Both the position numbers and the translations under genes were made by a program. Of a DNA stretch of 64,000 nucleotides, positions 1 to 51,659 are shown one piece after another. The notes below the pieces were generated by a model, which searched no databases, was not told the origin of the DNA, and saw only the letters and a list, made by a program, of their open reading frames with translations. The first letter of the stretch is position 1. Every line of letters begins with the position of its first letter. The DNA is from Blastobasis lacticolella. Its lineage: Eukaryota; Arthropoda; Insecta; Lepidoptera; Blastobasidae. The DNA is taken from assembly GCA_905147135.1 (NCBI GenBank), contig LR990053.1, forward strand, positions 1,872,501 to 1,936,500, in the 5' to 3' direction.

Positions 1-749
1 ATGGATCCTGATCACATAGGTAAAATATAGAATGGATCAAGCCTGCTTTGAAGTTTTAATTGAATTAAAATTTGTATGACACTGCACATTTTTGCATTTC
101 AGTTTTTAATCATCAGTCGGGGTTATTCGTTTTCGTACACAACTGTTAACTAGCTGAATTCAAAATATTCTGTGAATGCGTTCGTTCATTCGAATGTAAA
201 TCCCATTTAACGTATTAGTATAGACACACTAATCTAATTTTAGAACCAGTGGTAGTGTGTAGTAGTGGTAGTCGATAATCTGTGCAATATTAAAGGGATG
301 TAATACATAGCTGACTTATTCACCGACATTGTCTCGGCCACCATGACACTGGCCGGTCAGGGTCGGAGCTCATAGCTTATGCATTTGACGTAGGCACTCT
401 GCCTGCGTACCTGGGAGTTAATATTTAACGGATTCTGTCTACCGTCCCTCTTTACATCACTATTGCTATTCTCTTTTTCATTTAGTCGTCGAACTGTTTT
501 GAAACTAAACATGCACGTTCGTGGGTAGTTACTTGATTGGTCAACCAATGTTTGAATATATTCTTGAAGTAGTAGCTGGAATGACAGTGAATACTGTGCT
601 TAAAATAAGTATCGATTCGATAACTACTTGAGACCAAGCTATTATTTTCTGCGGCTTAAATTTGATTGGATATTTCGGATTTGTGGTAATGCCAAATTTA
701 GGTTAACTAACTAACACAAACTTTGGGGCTAGGTGGCGCTGTGTGATTG

Positions 750-950
750 GTTCATCATCATGATCTTCACAGCCAATAACAGTCCACTAATCTTCACGCT
801 TAGCACGCAAATTATAAATATGACAGTGGAAAACGCTGCTGCCATTTTCCAGCCTACGGAGACTAGATCTTTTGAAAACATTAGTCGCCTTGTACGACAT
901 CCACGAGTGTAAGGTAGTGCTATTCTACTACTACGTGCCACGGTGTGATT
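750..950 (-). mobile_element. Repeat family A (about 260 bp) copy, degenerate
   Basis: Reverse-oriented copy of an interspersed element found about ten times in the window. Recognised by the AAGGCGACTAATGTTTTC, ...GGAAAATGG..CAGC and GGAGATTATGGCAATAACCT blocks. In this copy the middle is diverged and the first bases are lost. Confidence 0.7.
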
Positions 951-1167
951 AGATATTAATTGGTTATGTATTGGGATTCATATATAACCCCCTTTTTAGA
1001 TCGGACAAGGTACCGCCTACAAAACCTCGCGCGTGCGCTTGTGTGCGGCCACGAACAACGCTGTATCAGTGGCGGAGTACTAGTCCTCGTAAATTTAACC
1101 CGCCACTAGTCAATACGCTAAGAAGAAGAAGATGTTTACAGTATTAATTGTACGTTCCTGTGCCCAG

Positions 1168-40038
<38,871 letters not shown>

Positions 40039-40117
40039 CGCCGTCGCCGCGCGTCCCTCGCCGCGCTCGCGCCGCTGCGCGCCGAGCGCTACAGTGATGC
40101 GCGTTAAATATGTGACG

Positions 40118-40272
40118 GTGGGACTTTGGCACTGTAAGGTGGGTGTGCAGGTGGAACCTTGGCACTCTACAGTTGCGGGTGATCGGTTGGAACATTGGCA
40201 CTCTAGCAGGTGCTCACATGGAACTTTGGCATTCTACGGTTGCAAGTACTAAGCTGGAACTTTGGCACTCGA
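40118..40272 (+). repeat. Five-copy minisatellite in the RasGRF 3' UTR
   Basis: A core close to GGAACTTTGGCACTCTA recurs with starts at 40120, 40153, 40189, 40220 and 40256, spaced 33, 36, 31 and 36 bp. The spacer is GT-rich (for example GTTGCGGGTGATCGG). The GG-AAC(T/C/A)TTGGCA(C/T)T core is better conserved than the spacers. No other copy was noticed in the window. Confidence 0.85.
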
Positions 40273-40952
40273 TGTTTGCAGTGGTCATGGTTTCTCTAGA
40301 TGATCAGTTCCATGGGACTGCTGGGAGAAGAAACGTTGTGGACTCGCGAAGGACTCAATTTTGTTGAATGTCTATGTGTTAGTAGAAAATACAGATACAC
40401 ACTTAACTCAATAGGTTCCTGCGGTAGGAAGGGTGATGATGTCGGATTATTGATGCCGAGACTTGAAGCGGGTGGTTGTGGTAAAGTATTTCACCTATTC
40501 CACACCGCCCGGCTGCCGTAGTACTCAGACTACTATTGAGTTTGTTTCTGAGTTCACATCTCTATTGCCCGAGCCGAAAAAGATCCTGGTTAAACATTGA
40601 GTTTAGACAAAAGTTATACTCTCTTCTAACCAGGCGTACGGTAATGCGCCAGGCTAAGTTCCAGCCTCACGCGCGCAGTGTATACGAAATGTTTCAGCGC
40701 ATTTGCCAATTTTACTGATTTTAAGATCAAATAATGCTGGAACCCGACTACAGCTACATAAATGTTACATAAATACTTGTGATGGTTTTACCAGGAAATG
40801 ACATTACAGTTGTGACTTCATTCAATCAACTTATCCTAACAACTCGTGTCGAAGAAATCCCAAGAAATAACGTCTCGAAACTCCAATATTCCTCAGTCAA
40901 TGTCTAATGTTGGACATTCGAGTCGTTACGTCTTGGATGTAAATGTTATCTA

Positions 40953-40958
40953 AATAAA
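40953..40958 (+). terminator. Poly(A) signal AATAAA for RasGRF
   Basis: Canonical AATAAA about 915 bp after the stop codon, followed within 25-40 bp by T-rich sequence (GGTTATTTCTTTTTG) that fits a downstream cleavage element. It is the first canonical hexamer on this strand after the stop that I noticed. Confidence 0.55.
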
Positions 40959-43900
40959 ATAATAATGGTTATTTCTTTTTGTTTAATATTTATTATAATT
41001 TTTAGTGTACTCTGTATTTATTTCCGTACGTTAATATCGTTGTAAGTCGATGTGTAAGCAAATTATATAATTAAATATTTATCATATCTTAGTAAATATT
41101 ATATATTTTCATGTTTACTATTTTTGTAGGTAACTTTACTCTCGATAAGTTTCACAGTCTCTACTTAATGGGATTTCAAACACGTCGTACACATATCATT
41201 TTAATTTCTTTGGAATTTACCTAAAAACTAAATTAAATTTTAGGTTAAATTTGCTGTTTATTATTATTGTGAGAAGGGAATTTACTTGCTGTAAATAAAT
41301 ATTTCGAGAGTGGAAGACCTTTTCTCTTATTATACTTCAATTAAATAACAATTGTGAACAACAAATTCCACTGGTCATATTTATATTTCTAAGTAAATTT
41401 TTATTGCGTTCATAATTTATGGAAACGTTATTATGTAGGTGAATAAATAGCATATCGCAAAAATCTATGAACTTATGAATAAATGATAATATACCTACGC
41501 CAAGTTGATAAATGTAAATCCTTCGAAATTGTATGAAAGCGGTTGTTAAGCGATACAAAGGTTGTTATTGTCATTTCGACTGCTTATACAGATCTTATTA
41601 CATGTAAGTATTGTATATTTCCTCGTTGTTCTACTCTTGCTTGTTGTATTTTATGAGGGTATATTTAATAAATTTAAAAATTGTGTAAGAAATTCCTTAG
41701 TATCTAAGTGAGTAGTTATTTGTATAGGCTAATCGCATGTTTCTAAAAATTAAACATAAGTACCTAATGAAAAAAATTATACATAAGTCACCTAACCACA
41801 TGTCATAACGTTATATCTGAGAAAAAAATCACTATGATCTTTTTCATATATCACGTTAAGGCATATTTCAAAACAAACAGCCTACCTACTTATGACTACG
41901 TACTACGTACCTAACGTGACACTTGCCTTAAGTTGTATTTATTTTTTTTACTATAGATTATCAAAAATTGTTCTCATACAAAACTACTTACTCATATCAA
42001 AGTACAAATACTATAATAGGTAAATGAATTATGCAGACAACTCTATTTATAAATTTGAAATAAATAACGCCAACGTATTTATTTATAAAGTTATTACTAA
42101 ACTAAAAACTGCCTGTCTAATGATTTCATTATTGGATATATATACACTATATCGACATTAAATAGGTATAACTTAAAATATATAAACTGAATATGTACAC
42201 ATGTAGGTACTAAAAAAATACAAGATGACTGTCAAATTAAAGAATAGCCTCTAAGTAGAAGTGTGTAAGATGAAATTGAATGACGCGCTTTTGAGAAATT
42301 TCGGCGGAAATTTAAAACAACTGCAATCAGACGATCAATCGAGTATAATATGGTAGATCCCTCACCAAATTTGATTTTTCTACTTTAAACAACATAAGTT
42401 TTGATGCACGAGCAGCTAGGCCCGGCGCGAATTCGTTCGCGTGATGTGCTACGCCAAACTTTTTTTCTTTTATACAAACCAAAGTCTTGACAAAACCCAA
42501 CAAAAAATAATTAATCAAAGTTGTTCTGAAATTGATTTGACTTTTGTTATTTAGATAAAACGGATTCGCAAAAAGTATTATATTTGAGAGCAAAAAAAAT
42601 CAAATTCAAGTATAATTAGATATTTATTTCACGTAAACATGCAACACCAAATACAAATCTTAACTAATTAACACTGATAAAAAAAATTAATTAATCCGTA
42701 TTTGGAATATTTTTTTTATTTTCTTATTGGTTTTATGCTCTTGGCTGATCCACTGTAGTGCGCCTAAAGCCAGTCATGCACGCGCAGGTTTAAATTACTT
42801 GACGGTAGACTAAAACGGTACTTGTCGAAGTAAACCAGCGGTGTATAGAATAAGTATCGATCTTTGAATGTGGCGGAAAAGGGAACTAACACTTTGCCAT
42901 TGTGAAAACAGAACAGTGCCCCATTCAAGTCCATTATCTCCCTCGTTTGTTGTAAATGTAATAAATCTAAAAATCTCCGCTAAATCGTTCTTATTGGCCA
43001 CTTTCGTGGGACTGTGTAGAGATGTCAGTGTTAGTTTTATGTAAATATTGTTAGTTATATTACCTATATATATATACAGAGATGTTCACATGGTTACGTT
43101 TACCATTGCAAGTGATTATAATGTATGACTTCGATTGTTCATAAGCTATCACTTATTGATACATAGGTAGAGCTGGTCTAATCTAAAATGTCGGTATCAA
43201 TATTTGCACTCACACATCGAAATCAACTAACTAAGTAGTGGGGCGCGTTATTTTAGACTAGACGAGCTCTACCGCTCTAAAATTCAGATTTACCTTATGC
43301 AAGTTTTAGATCATGTTATAACTGACGCATAAAGTCCCTTTTATACGAGGCCAGTAACCCAGTAAGCCAGTACGTGTTATAGAGGTGGGCAAAGCATTGG
43401 TGTTGCTAATGTCTATAGGCAGTGGTGATCATTTTACATCAGGTGGCCCACTTGCCTGTTTGACTACCGTATGACATAAACAAAACGATGGCCTCCTGCA
43501 AAAATCACATTATACAATGCGGCTAGGTTCGTTCAAGAGGCGGGCAAAGCATTAGTAGCGCCCCTGGTGTTGCTGATGTCCATAGGCGGCGATGACCACT
43601 TTCCATCAGGTTGCCCTGATGCAGGCAGGGCCCGCTTGCCTGTTTGTCTGCCGTATTACATAAAAATAAATTATTTGGACTATCCCGGCTACAGGCTCGT
43701 ATAAAAGGACCTTTAAATTATCTTTCGTAAGTCAGAAACGTCTGTGAAACTCAGCCTAACTCACACGTGTAAATTATATGTTCCTTCTTAGTACCTATAT
43801 CACTTCATTTACAAGTTGTTGTAGTTCTATTTGTACGCAGTTTTCATAAACTGCTATGAAACTGGTATTATCAGAGTACCTGTAAGAATATCTTAAAATA

Positions 43901-45391
43901 AATGTCTGATGTAACCTAACGTGATTTCAAGTGAGAATAGATATGTCTAAGTCTTTTTCTACGTCCTTTTCTATGTCATTTTAATGTTAGTGTTAAAATC
44001 TGTCAAGGGCTCTTGGCGCACTCTTCAAGAAATGAGCATAGCACCTAACTACTTACGAATGCAGTATTTTTCCCCTCTTTCTGGGTCGTGTGTCAAGAGT
44101 TTCTTGTTTATCTAGTTTAAATATGTGGTCATAAGAAATCTGTTAGTTATACATATATAGATGATTATGATGATGATATAATTATTATATAAGAATTGTC
44201 TGTTTAAATTATAGCGTTAACTAAAATGATACAAAAAAAAATAACTATATTTTTTCCACTTACCTTTTATGCACAATTTTAAAAGTATTACACTTTAAAA
44301 GGCTGTCACGTTTATCCTATAATTATAGTATAGAGTATCTGTTCAATTCTAGGTAAAAGGAATAAGAACTAAGTTTAGATACTTATTTATTTCGTTAAAA
44401 ATCGTCTTCCCTTGTTATTTACTTCACTTTATTTTCATGTAAGTCATCCAATTAGGTAGTAGTATAAGGCAAAGAATATGTTCGGAATATAAGTAACATT
44501 ATTACTATATTTCATGCCAAATGGATTGGCAATAGCGCGCCTTTATCTCTCGGTCAACAACTGGCATTATTAAAAAAAAATACATGAGTACTATTCTAGA
44601 CTTTTCTATTTCGATAAATTGTAACGAATACTATTTGAAGCATCACAACATCGTTTTGACTGCTTACAAATTAATTCTGACCGAGAGATCAATGTCCGCC
44701 CTTGCCCATCCATTTGGCACGAACTGTAGATACCTATTATATTGCTTATTATGGAATACTTATGAAATATATTGAAAGAAGAACTACGCTTCGATTTTAA
44801 TGTCTCTTATGAATAACCAATAAGATAAAGAGTAAATACGTAAAAAATGGACAAAACTCTTTAAACTACCTCTTCACTCAAATTCTAAAATTGTTAAATG
44901 ATTATTGAGAAAGCGTTTACGCATGTCTTTATATAGCTCAATATGTCGACTTTTGATCTCGTTTTATTAAGTAATATTAATTAATTAATTAATTAAAAAT
45001 ATCATGAAGTATTAAATACTAATTATTTATAGTAAAGTAATGCATTCCTAATTTCGTGTAAGGAATTTTCACTAAGTGGCACGCAATATTAGTTTGAAAT
45101 ATTATTGTATTGTAGGTAAGTCATCTCAGAGTTATATTATTATTATCAAAAGTGAACAGTATTTTTTCAGAAGAAAGAGTTAAATTTATATTTAATAAAG
45201 CTCCCCTATCGTACTAAGCACTTAGTGGTTATAAATATTGTGTCTTACAGTAATACTAGTTACGAAAATTGAAATAGGAAACTGATCTGTTTATTTGTCT
45301 TGTTAAAAATAATTTTAAATTGTCTATTTAATTTATTATGATCAATTGTTGGTAGTTACACCACGCGACATTCAATTATTAGCGTATTACG

Positions 45392-45431
45392 TACTCAAAT
45401 ACTAAACATTATAATATTTAGTATTTGAGTA
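45392..45431. repeat. Perfect 15-bp inverted repeat with 10-base loop
   Basis: TACTCAAATACTAAA at 45392-45406 and its exact complement at 45417-45431. It ends six bases before the MITE at 45438 and could form a small hairpin or cruciform. Confidence 0.85.
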
Positions 45432-45437
45432 GGTACA

Positions 45438-45619
45438 GTGCGCGAGTGATTTAATGTCCATCGGGCCCGACCATTTAACTCGAACGGATTATACATCGCC
45501 ATCTCACTCTCTCAAAGCGAAACCGAGTAAGACGGCGATATATTGAGTCTTCTTCAATGCTAACGCTACTCGAATTATTTAAACGGTCGTGCCCAAAGGA
45601 CATGAACTCGCGCGCGCAC
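45438..45619. mobile_element. MITE with about 48-bp inverted ends
   Basis: The left arm GTGCGCGAGTGATTTAATGT and the complement of the right arm (GTGCGCGCGCGAGTTCATGT) match through to TTTAA. GTACA borders both ends (45433-45437 and 45621-45625). No coding capacity. Confidence 0.75.
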
Positions 45620-46424
45620 AGTACATCAATCAGTATATTTGTTGTGAAAAATAGTAAACTATAAACCAAGTATCTAAATGCTCAGATGTTGTGTAATATT
45701 AATTATACTTTATTAATATTCTATAGAAAAAATGCGTGTGATCTTTGAAATTACTTATTGGTTTGATTGATTATTTAAATTATTAAATTTAAAATCATAA
45801 GTACCAATTGTAGAAAAGTAATTCGCTGCAAACTCTATTCATTTCTTGTAAGGAAGGAATAGGTAATATAAAATGAGTAACATTTTAATAATACTAAGGG
45901 CGATGGTTGTATTTAATTAATGCCTTCTACTTTTAATTGAGTCTTCACCATTTTTAGGTAGGTATATGATAGAAATAAAATTCATTAATGTTTTATTCAC
46001 AATTTGGCTTGATCACTAACTGCTGTGCATACCACCACATAATAAATTATCTGTGCACAGAAGTTAATTTAAAATTTAATACTATTATCAATTCTATTAT
46101 AAAACTGAAAAAAGGACATTGAAGATACATTATATTCAATAGTCGGGATAGAATTCAGGAACGTAAATATGTACAAAAAAAAATTCGTAGTTTGGTATCT
46201 GTCAGCCTATTTGTTTGTTTGCGCATCACGCAAAAACTACTGAACAGATTTTGATTTCATAATAATCACACCTCGTGCATCATGCATAGGTGAATGCTCT
46301 TGAATTTTCTAACTCACTTATGATAAAAAAATAATAGAATTACAAAAGTTTAAATTACAATCGGCTAGTTTTTCAGCCGAGAGAATTTATATTATATTTT
46401 TAGTACCTACCTGAATCTGTAACC

Positions 46425-46565
46425 ATGATCCAATCTTGCCAAGGTTTGGCCAGGTTCCCCTGTTAACAAAGTCACGGAGGTCAGACGGATGGTAGTCACT
46501 CCACTGTATCTAATTACCCCGATTTGCCAAATGGACATTGACGCCAAGACGATTATTTCCCTAGA
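46425..46565 (+). mobile_element. tRNA-derived SINE (family 1), 3' fragment
   Basis: Tail-only copy: TGTAACCATGATCCAATCTT, CAGGTTCCCCTGTTAAC, CACGGAGGTCAGACGG and GACATTGACGCCAAGAC. Other tail fragments of the same family are at 28080-28240, 33005-33110, 51440-51605 and 63107-63165. Confidence 0.72.
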
Positions 46566-46787
46566 GCAGTAAAGTACCCACAATATGGCCCAAGTGAAGA
46601 CGCGTAAGCATTAATTAAACGCAACTATCAACTTTTACGACAAACCAGTACTTAGAGAATACGTTTTCGTAAGGTTCATGTTATCCGTTGTTGTTGATCT
46701 GACCTCGTAATTGTGGTATCCCTCACAATAAAGTTGTCATTGAATTATGGTTGACGGTGTTTTATTATATCACTAACATTCCTTTCT

Positions 46788-46999
46788 AGCGTCGGCGGCC
46801 GAGTGGTTAAGGTATCTGACTCGTAAGCGTATTCGTATTGTATCGGGTTCGAATCCCATTGCGGCCATGTACATAGGTAGAGTCACAGGACTCTTCTGAG
46901 TTATGTATGAATGCCAACCGATGCTCCTACGGTGAGGGAAAACGTCGTAATGAAACCTGCACATTTAGGCGACTGACTGTGTAACCATGATCTAATCTA
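46788..46999 (+). mobile_element. tRNA-derived SINE (family 1), 5' two-thirds
   Basis: It has the head GGCGGCCGAGTGGTTAAGG and a good B-box GGGTTCGAATCCCATTGCGG, then the standard body to GTGTAACCATGATCTAATC. After that it is replaced by unrelated sequence. Confidence 0.82.
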
Positions 47000-47284
47000 A
47001 TATATTAGGAGAGCCTAGTGGAACCTAACGAGTCGCCGAAGCGAGGTTGACCAAGAGACCCTGAGATTGGTTGAACCTTAGCGTAAGCGAAATTTGTTAG
47101 TACTTAAAAATCTAACTGCATGCGTCGTAGACGTAATGGGCGCCAGTTCCCGATTTCCACTAAAGACTGCTTATCATAAGGAGTGCCGTACGCTTATCGG
47201 CCCGGACAAGGAGTGTCGGCCCATGTGTAGTGTAGGGTTCCTTAGTTGCCTGTCAATTTGTTTAAAAGAGTGCTTTTTAATACT

Positions 47285-47530
47285 ATAAATATTCGTGGAC
47301 AAATTCACACAGCGCGATCTAGCCCCAAACTGAGCAAAGCTTGTACTTTGGGTGCTAGATAACTGATATACTACTTAATTACTTTTAAATACATACTTAT
47401 TATACATAGAACACCCAGACCCGTAACAGAAATTAAAATTCATCATTTCATTTTCTGCCCGGCCGGGAATCGAACCAGGGACCTCTTGCGTGGCAGACTG
47501 GCATGTTGACCATTGAACCACTCAGGTCGT
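47285..47530 (-). mobile_element. tRNA-derived SINE (family 2)
   Basis: On the minus strand the head reads GACCTGAGTGGTTCAATGGT, then CCACGCAAGAGGTCCCTGG and a good B-box GGTTCGATTCCCGGCC. The body (TTACGGGTCTGGGTGTTCTA, then CACCTAAAGT-like) ends with AATTTGTCCACGAATATTTA. It is different in sequence from family 1. Related copies are at 12428-12640, 6715-6830 and 53340-53515. Confidence 0.78.
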
Positions 47531-48719
47531 CAAAAACACATTACAAAGTTACTAATGAACTTAGCTCGCACACAAATTTTCTTACTCAACCTACTCCATC
47601 TTCGTTATCCTCGCGTAGTAAGACGTTTGCTCTCGCATCCGACTCGGCGATGTCTATTGTCCAGGGGGTCTCCAAATAGCAGACCGCGGTCCGGATCCGG
47701 ACCGCTGATCTAGTTTGTGCGGCCCTTGAGTAAACACTTGTATTACTTGAGTACTAGCCAGGGGGCGTTTATTTTGGTGGTCAGCCCAGCTTTTAAGGAC
47801 CGAAATTGTAAAAAAATTCAAGGCTCCGCTCAATCACTCCTGAGTTTCGCTTATTTTCCTTACCATTCACCATTCTTTCAGTAGCTAACATTCCAAAAAT
47901 TCCCAACTCATTGCAATCGCTCATTCATTGATTTCCCAAAGTTGCTTTTAAAAGGTTAACTCTGCTGTTAATAACCAATTCGTGTTTTACAATTACACGA
48001 TGGAATAGAAGAGAAAAAGAAAATACCTATAGGGACTGTACCCAGAAAAATATACTTTATAAAGATAAATCAAAATCAAAATTTCTTTATTGATTAGGAC
48101 AATAAATATCTCTTTCAATCGTCAAAAATGAGGGGGATAGGAAAGTAGGAAGGAAACACACAGTGACACGCTGACCGCCCTATGACCGTTATGACCGATA
48201 TTATTGGGCTTGGCGAATGTACAGGTAATGGTTCCTTGTTTTACTTCGGAACCCCAAAAAGCGTATTTCTAAAAGTTACTTATGTATAGCAAATTCACCC
48301 TTATCTCAATATCAGAGTGGTCTATTTCTTGTAAGATAAAAAAAGTTGTGCTAACTCCAGGATATCTTAGGTACCACTTCAGTTTTCGTACGATATCATC
48401 ATCACTCAAGATTGTATAGGTAGGTAGATGCGCCGAAATGTATGTAAGTTATAGCCACTGGAAAATAACGGCTATTAGTAGAGCTAACAAGTTATACAAA
48501 TAAAATAGTATCAGATAGTAACAGCCATATCACACTTACCTTATGTATTGAGTATGTTTCTAGTATGACTAACTGTCAAATCTATATAGGTAACCGCAAT
48601 AAATTGATCTGTTTGTTTCGTCACTCTCGGCTTTACTGATCGAGGAATTTGCAGGAACCGAGGTAATTTCTGTCATTTAGGTATACTATGGCACCGAAAT
48701 CATAGAAAATATTAGTGTA

Positions 48720-49135
48720 GAATAAAGCCCCAACAGCATAGCATCTTGAACTAGATGGGTTCGTTAGGAGACGTTGGCTCTCTGTGTTCTCTACCGTCTC
48801 TTCGTACAAGCAACGGGGAATATTCCCCTGGAACTGTTCAACTTGGTGCCACCGTCATTTCCACCACTGCACCGTCCGATGACGGGATAGTTTCTATCCA
48901 CACCGTCTGGATGCCTGGCATCCAACTAACGTATGGGCTTTGCGAGCCTTTACCGCGCACTTGCAAGATGTGGAATGAGCACCCTCCCAATGTCTTTCCT
49001 TTGCTCTATAACAAGGGGTAATTCAATTAGCATGTCTACAGGTACCTCAAAAGCCGGCACCGCATCTGCTCCCCATAGGTTGCAGATGACCTAGACGACG
49101 GTGGCCGTTTTCCATCTGGGCCTATTCCCTGGGCA
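48720..49135 (+). mobile_element. Non-LTR retrotransposon stub, degenerate
   Basis: The frame encodes PRTCKMWNEHPPNVFPLLYN, a decayed R-x-WN-x-(L)P motif, after ARNAS-like codons. An upstream piece (GTTCGTTAGGAGACGTTGGC) also occurs at 19190-19240, next to a family A copy. Confidence 0.62.
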
Positions 49136-50101
49136 ATATTAATCACAGTAAAGTTCTCGAACGTCGACCAAGCATCGGAACCGCGAGTAGAACTCCAGTA
49201 AAGTGGACAGGCGACCTAATAATGGTCACCTCGCCTAGGATGACGCCTAGATCACCATCTGCATGCGGATGGGACAGACCGGCGTTTGTTCGACAAATAT
49301 TTGGGGAGACCCATTTACGGTAGTCAGCAAATTTCATCTGACTTGATGATGAAAAGATTTCGTAAAAATGTGGATATTTCAAGATCACTACTTCTGCTTC
49401 CGGTGATGAGTTTCCAGTGTTGAGTGGGGTCGAAGTCAAAGATAGTTTAGTGTAGGTACTTATTAGTACCAATTTATTACGCATTAAGTACTCACTTTTA
49501 TAACAAGTATTTACACAGTCAAAAATATTATAATATTTCGTTCAAAACTCCATGTTGTACTTATAAAAAATATGAGACGGTCTTATTCACTTATATTTAA
49601 ATATACAATATAAAATATGTGCCTAATTTAAATGCATACCTACTCAGGTAATTATACGTATGAAAATATCGGATTTTCCGTCGGTAAATCTTTGTTCACA
49701 ACTAAGTACAACTTTATAAAAGCACGTTCACAAAAAGTAATAAGCGTTTTACACATTAAAAAGTCTTTTGATCATGAAGGTAATATACATAATTTCAATA
49801 GGATTATAAAAACGTTTAAATAAAAACGCCGATTTAGTTCGGGTTGGTAACTTTTTATCAAGAAACTTGCGCGGTTTTCCCGAGCCGGTAAGACATTGTA
49901 GTCGAAAAACGAGCTAGCACCTATCTTAAACATTTGCAACTAGGGTTGCCAAATCTACTAAATAATATAGTATCCTATTATAGGTACTATATTTTGGGTC
50001 AAGATACTATATGCTTTTAAAAAAATATAGTAGGTAGCCAAATCTACTATATTTTAGCAATACAGCGGCAACACTTTATTCGGGTAGAATAAGAATAAAT
50101 T

Positions 50102-50356
50102 GGCCGTGTGGTGTCCGGCAGAGTAGAATAGCACCAACCCCTTACACTCGTGGGTGTCGTACAAGGCGACTAATGTTTAGAGACAAAAGATCTAGAGTCT
50201 CCGTAAACTGGAAAATGGGCAGCAGCGTTTTCCATTGTTATGTTTGCAACACTGCGATCTCCAACCCGCCTACCAAGCGTGGAGATTATGGCAATAACCT
50301 CCCCTTTTGTGGGAGAGGCCCAAAGTCCTGCAGTGGACTGTTATGGGCTGTGATGA
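50102..50356 (+). mobile_element. Repeat family A copy, full length
   Basis: Begins GGCCGTGTGGTGTCCGGCAG and ends GGGCTGTGATGATAAG. It shares the GTTTAGAG(A/G)CAAAAGATCTAG variant with the copy at 51052, so the two probably come from one subfamily. Confidence 0.88.
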
Positions 50357-50700
50357 TAAGAATAAATTCGTCAAAAAATGTACTTATTCAATAAATAAAA
50401 AGTACCTAAGTAAATATAATATATTTACATAGGTAAATATTATGTTAGTCCCGCTTCTGTTGTGTTAGAAGTTACTTATGATAATTCTTTTACTCGACTG
50501 CACTAAACTTAGGCGACTCCTAAGTTGGTGCCTTATGATGTTCCTGAGCGTTTAGGAGCCACAAAATCGGTGTCATAAAGTGAAGAGTGACTTAGCAAGT
50601 TTAATTTTGGGAGCAAAAAAGGTGGAGGAGCAAAGCATTTTCTTGTTAGGGTTATTTAAATGTTAATTTCTCCCAAAATGTACTTTGCATGTTTTACACT

Positions 50701-50935
50701 ATCAAAGCCAATTAAATTTGGTACTTTTACGTGATCTAAAAACCAATATCTATGCTTATCGTTTGTCAGATTTTCAGTAAAATATTTCGTTTCAAAGTTA
50801 CACAGGATTTGAAATGTGTATGGACACCTTAAATGCCGTGTAACTTAGAAATAATATATTTTAACGAAAATCTGAAAAACCACAAACATAGATATTTGTT
50901 TTTGGATCACGTCTACAAAGTTTCATTGGCTTTAA
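50701..50935. mobile_element. Foldback/MITE palindrome
   Basis: Arms of about 100 bp: AAAGCCAATTAAATTTGG, ATCTAAAAACCAATATCTAT, TTTCAGTAAAATAT and GTTACAC at the left mirror the right arm with about 20% mismatch. The centre is a GTGTATGGACACC loop. The ends are less clear than in the element at 25824. Confidence 0.75.
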
Positions 50936-51051
50936 TAGCGTAATGTTGAAAATATGATCAAACAACGTGTGTGTGGAGCGAGCTCGGGGGAGACTGCTCT
51001 GAAATAAACTAGTGGTCTCTAGTTTAGTGTAGTATATCTCTATGCGTATCA

Positions 51052-51310
51052 GCCGTGTGGTGTCCGGCAGAGAATAGCACCAACCCCTTACACTCGTGGG
51101 TTTCGTACAAGGCGACTAACGTTTAGAGGCAAAAGATCTAGAGTCTCCGTAAACTGGAAAATGGGCAGCAGCGTTTTCCATTGTTATGTTTGCAACACTG
51201 CGATCTCCGACCCGCCTGCCAAGCGTGGAGATTATGGCAATAACCTCCCCATTTGTGGGAGAGGCCCATAGTCCTGCAGTGGACTGTTATGGGCTGTGAT
51301 GATGATGATA
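51052..51310 (+). mobile_element. Repeat family A copy, full length
   Basis: Starts AGCCGTGTGGTGTCCGGCAG and ends GTGATGATGATGATA. It lies in the spacer about 350 bp past the transporter stop codon and carries the same subfamily variants as the copy at 50102. Confidence 0.87.
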
Positions 51311-51659
51311 GGCATATATTTCTTTGGGTTGCCTCTGTTTATCTCCGCTAAATAGGAATCGTAGCGGAATGAGTGTGGGTTGAGTTGTGGGCCTTACCAT
51401 TTGTAACCTGTTATGAATGCAGTACTCGCTTTTATGGTCTAGGAAAACCTGCACATTAAGGCGACTGAATGTGTAACCATGATCCAATCTGGTCAGGTTC
51501 CCCTGTCAACAGGGCAGATGGCAGTCACTAAACTGTAATTACCTGATCTGCCAAATCCTGGACCATGGTCAAGACGAACCCCGGGCCCTCACGTTCGAGA
51601 GCATGACCAGATGCGAAGATGTTATTATATTATTAGTAGAAGACTAGAAGTCTTCAGCA

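Larger units (their letters stand above)
40039..40958 (+). other. RasGRF: RasGRF 3' UTR
   Basis: Sequence between the TAG stop and the AATAAA at 40953-40958. The first 60 bases continue the CpG-rich composition of the last exon. Five imperfect 31-36-bp repeats follow at 40120-40270 (separate entry). No convincing coding frame is present. The end is inferred from the poly(A) signal; a longer UTR is possible. Confidence 0.6.
40959..51659. other. Spacer between convergent RasGRF and MCT genes
   Basis: AT-rich, no supportable gene. Contains LINE 3' ends (43385-43675), a CCCGGCGCGAATTCGTTCGC transposon end at 42420, MITE and hairpin at 45392-45619, SINEs at 46425-47530, a repeat at 48066-48190 shared with 24440, a LINE stub at 48720, and family A copies at 50102 and 51052. 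Bases 43700-45390 hold nothing I recognise. Confidence 0.7.

Noticed and set aside
40120..40272. 3' UTR repeats as microRNA target sites
   Set aside because: TTTGGCACT on the sense strand resembles the microRNA itself (miR-96/263 type), not its complement, so pairing would not occur.
46790..46867. Possible tRNA gene (good A- and B-box matches)
   Set aside because: No acceptor or anticodon stem closes, and the same head with SINE body recurs at 5409 and 63635. tRNA-derived SINE.
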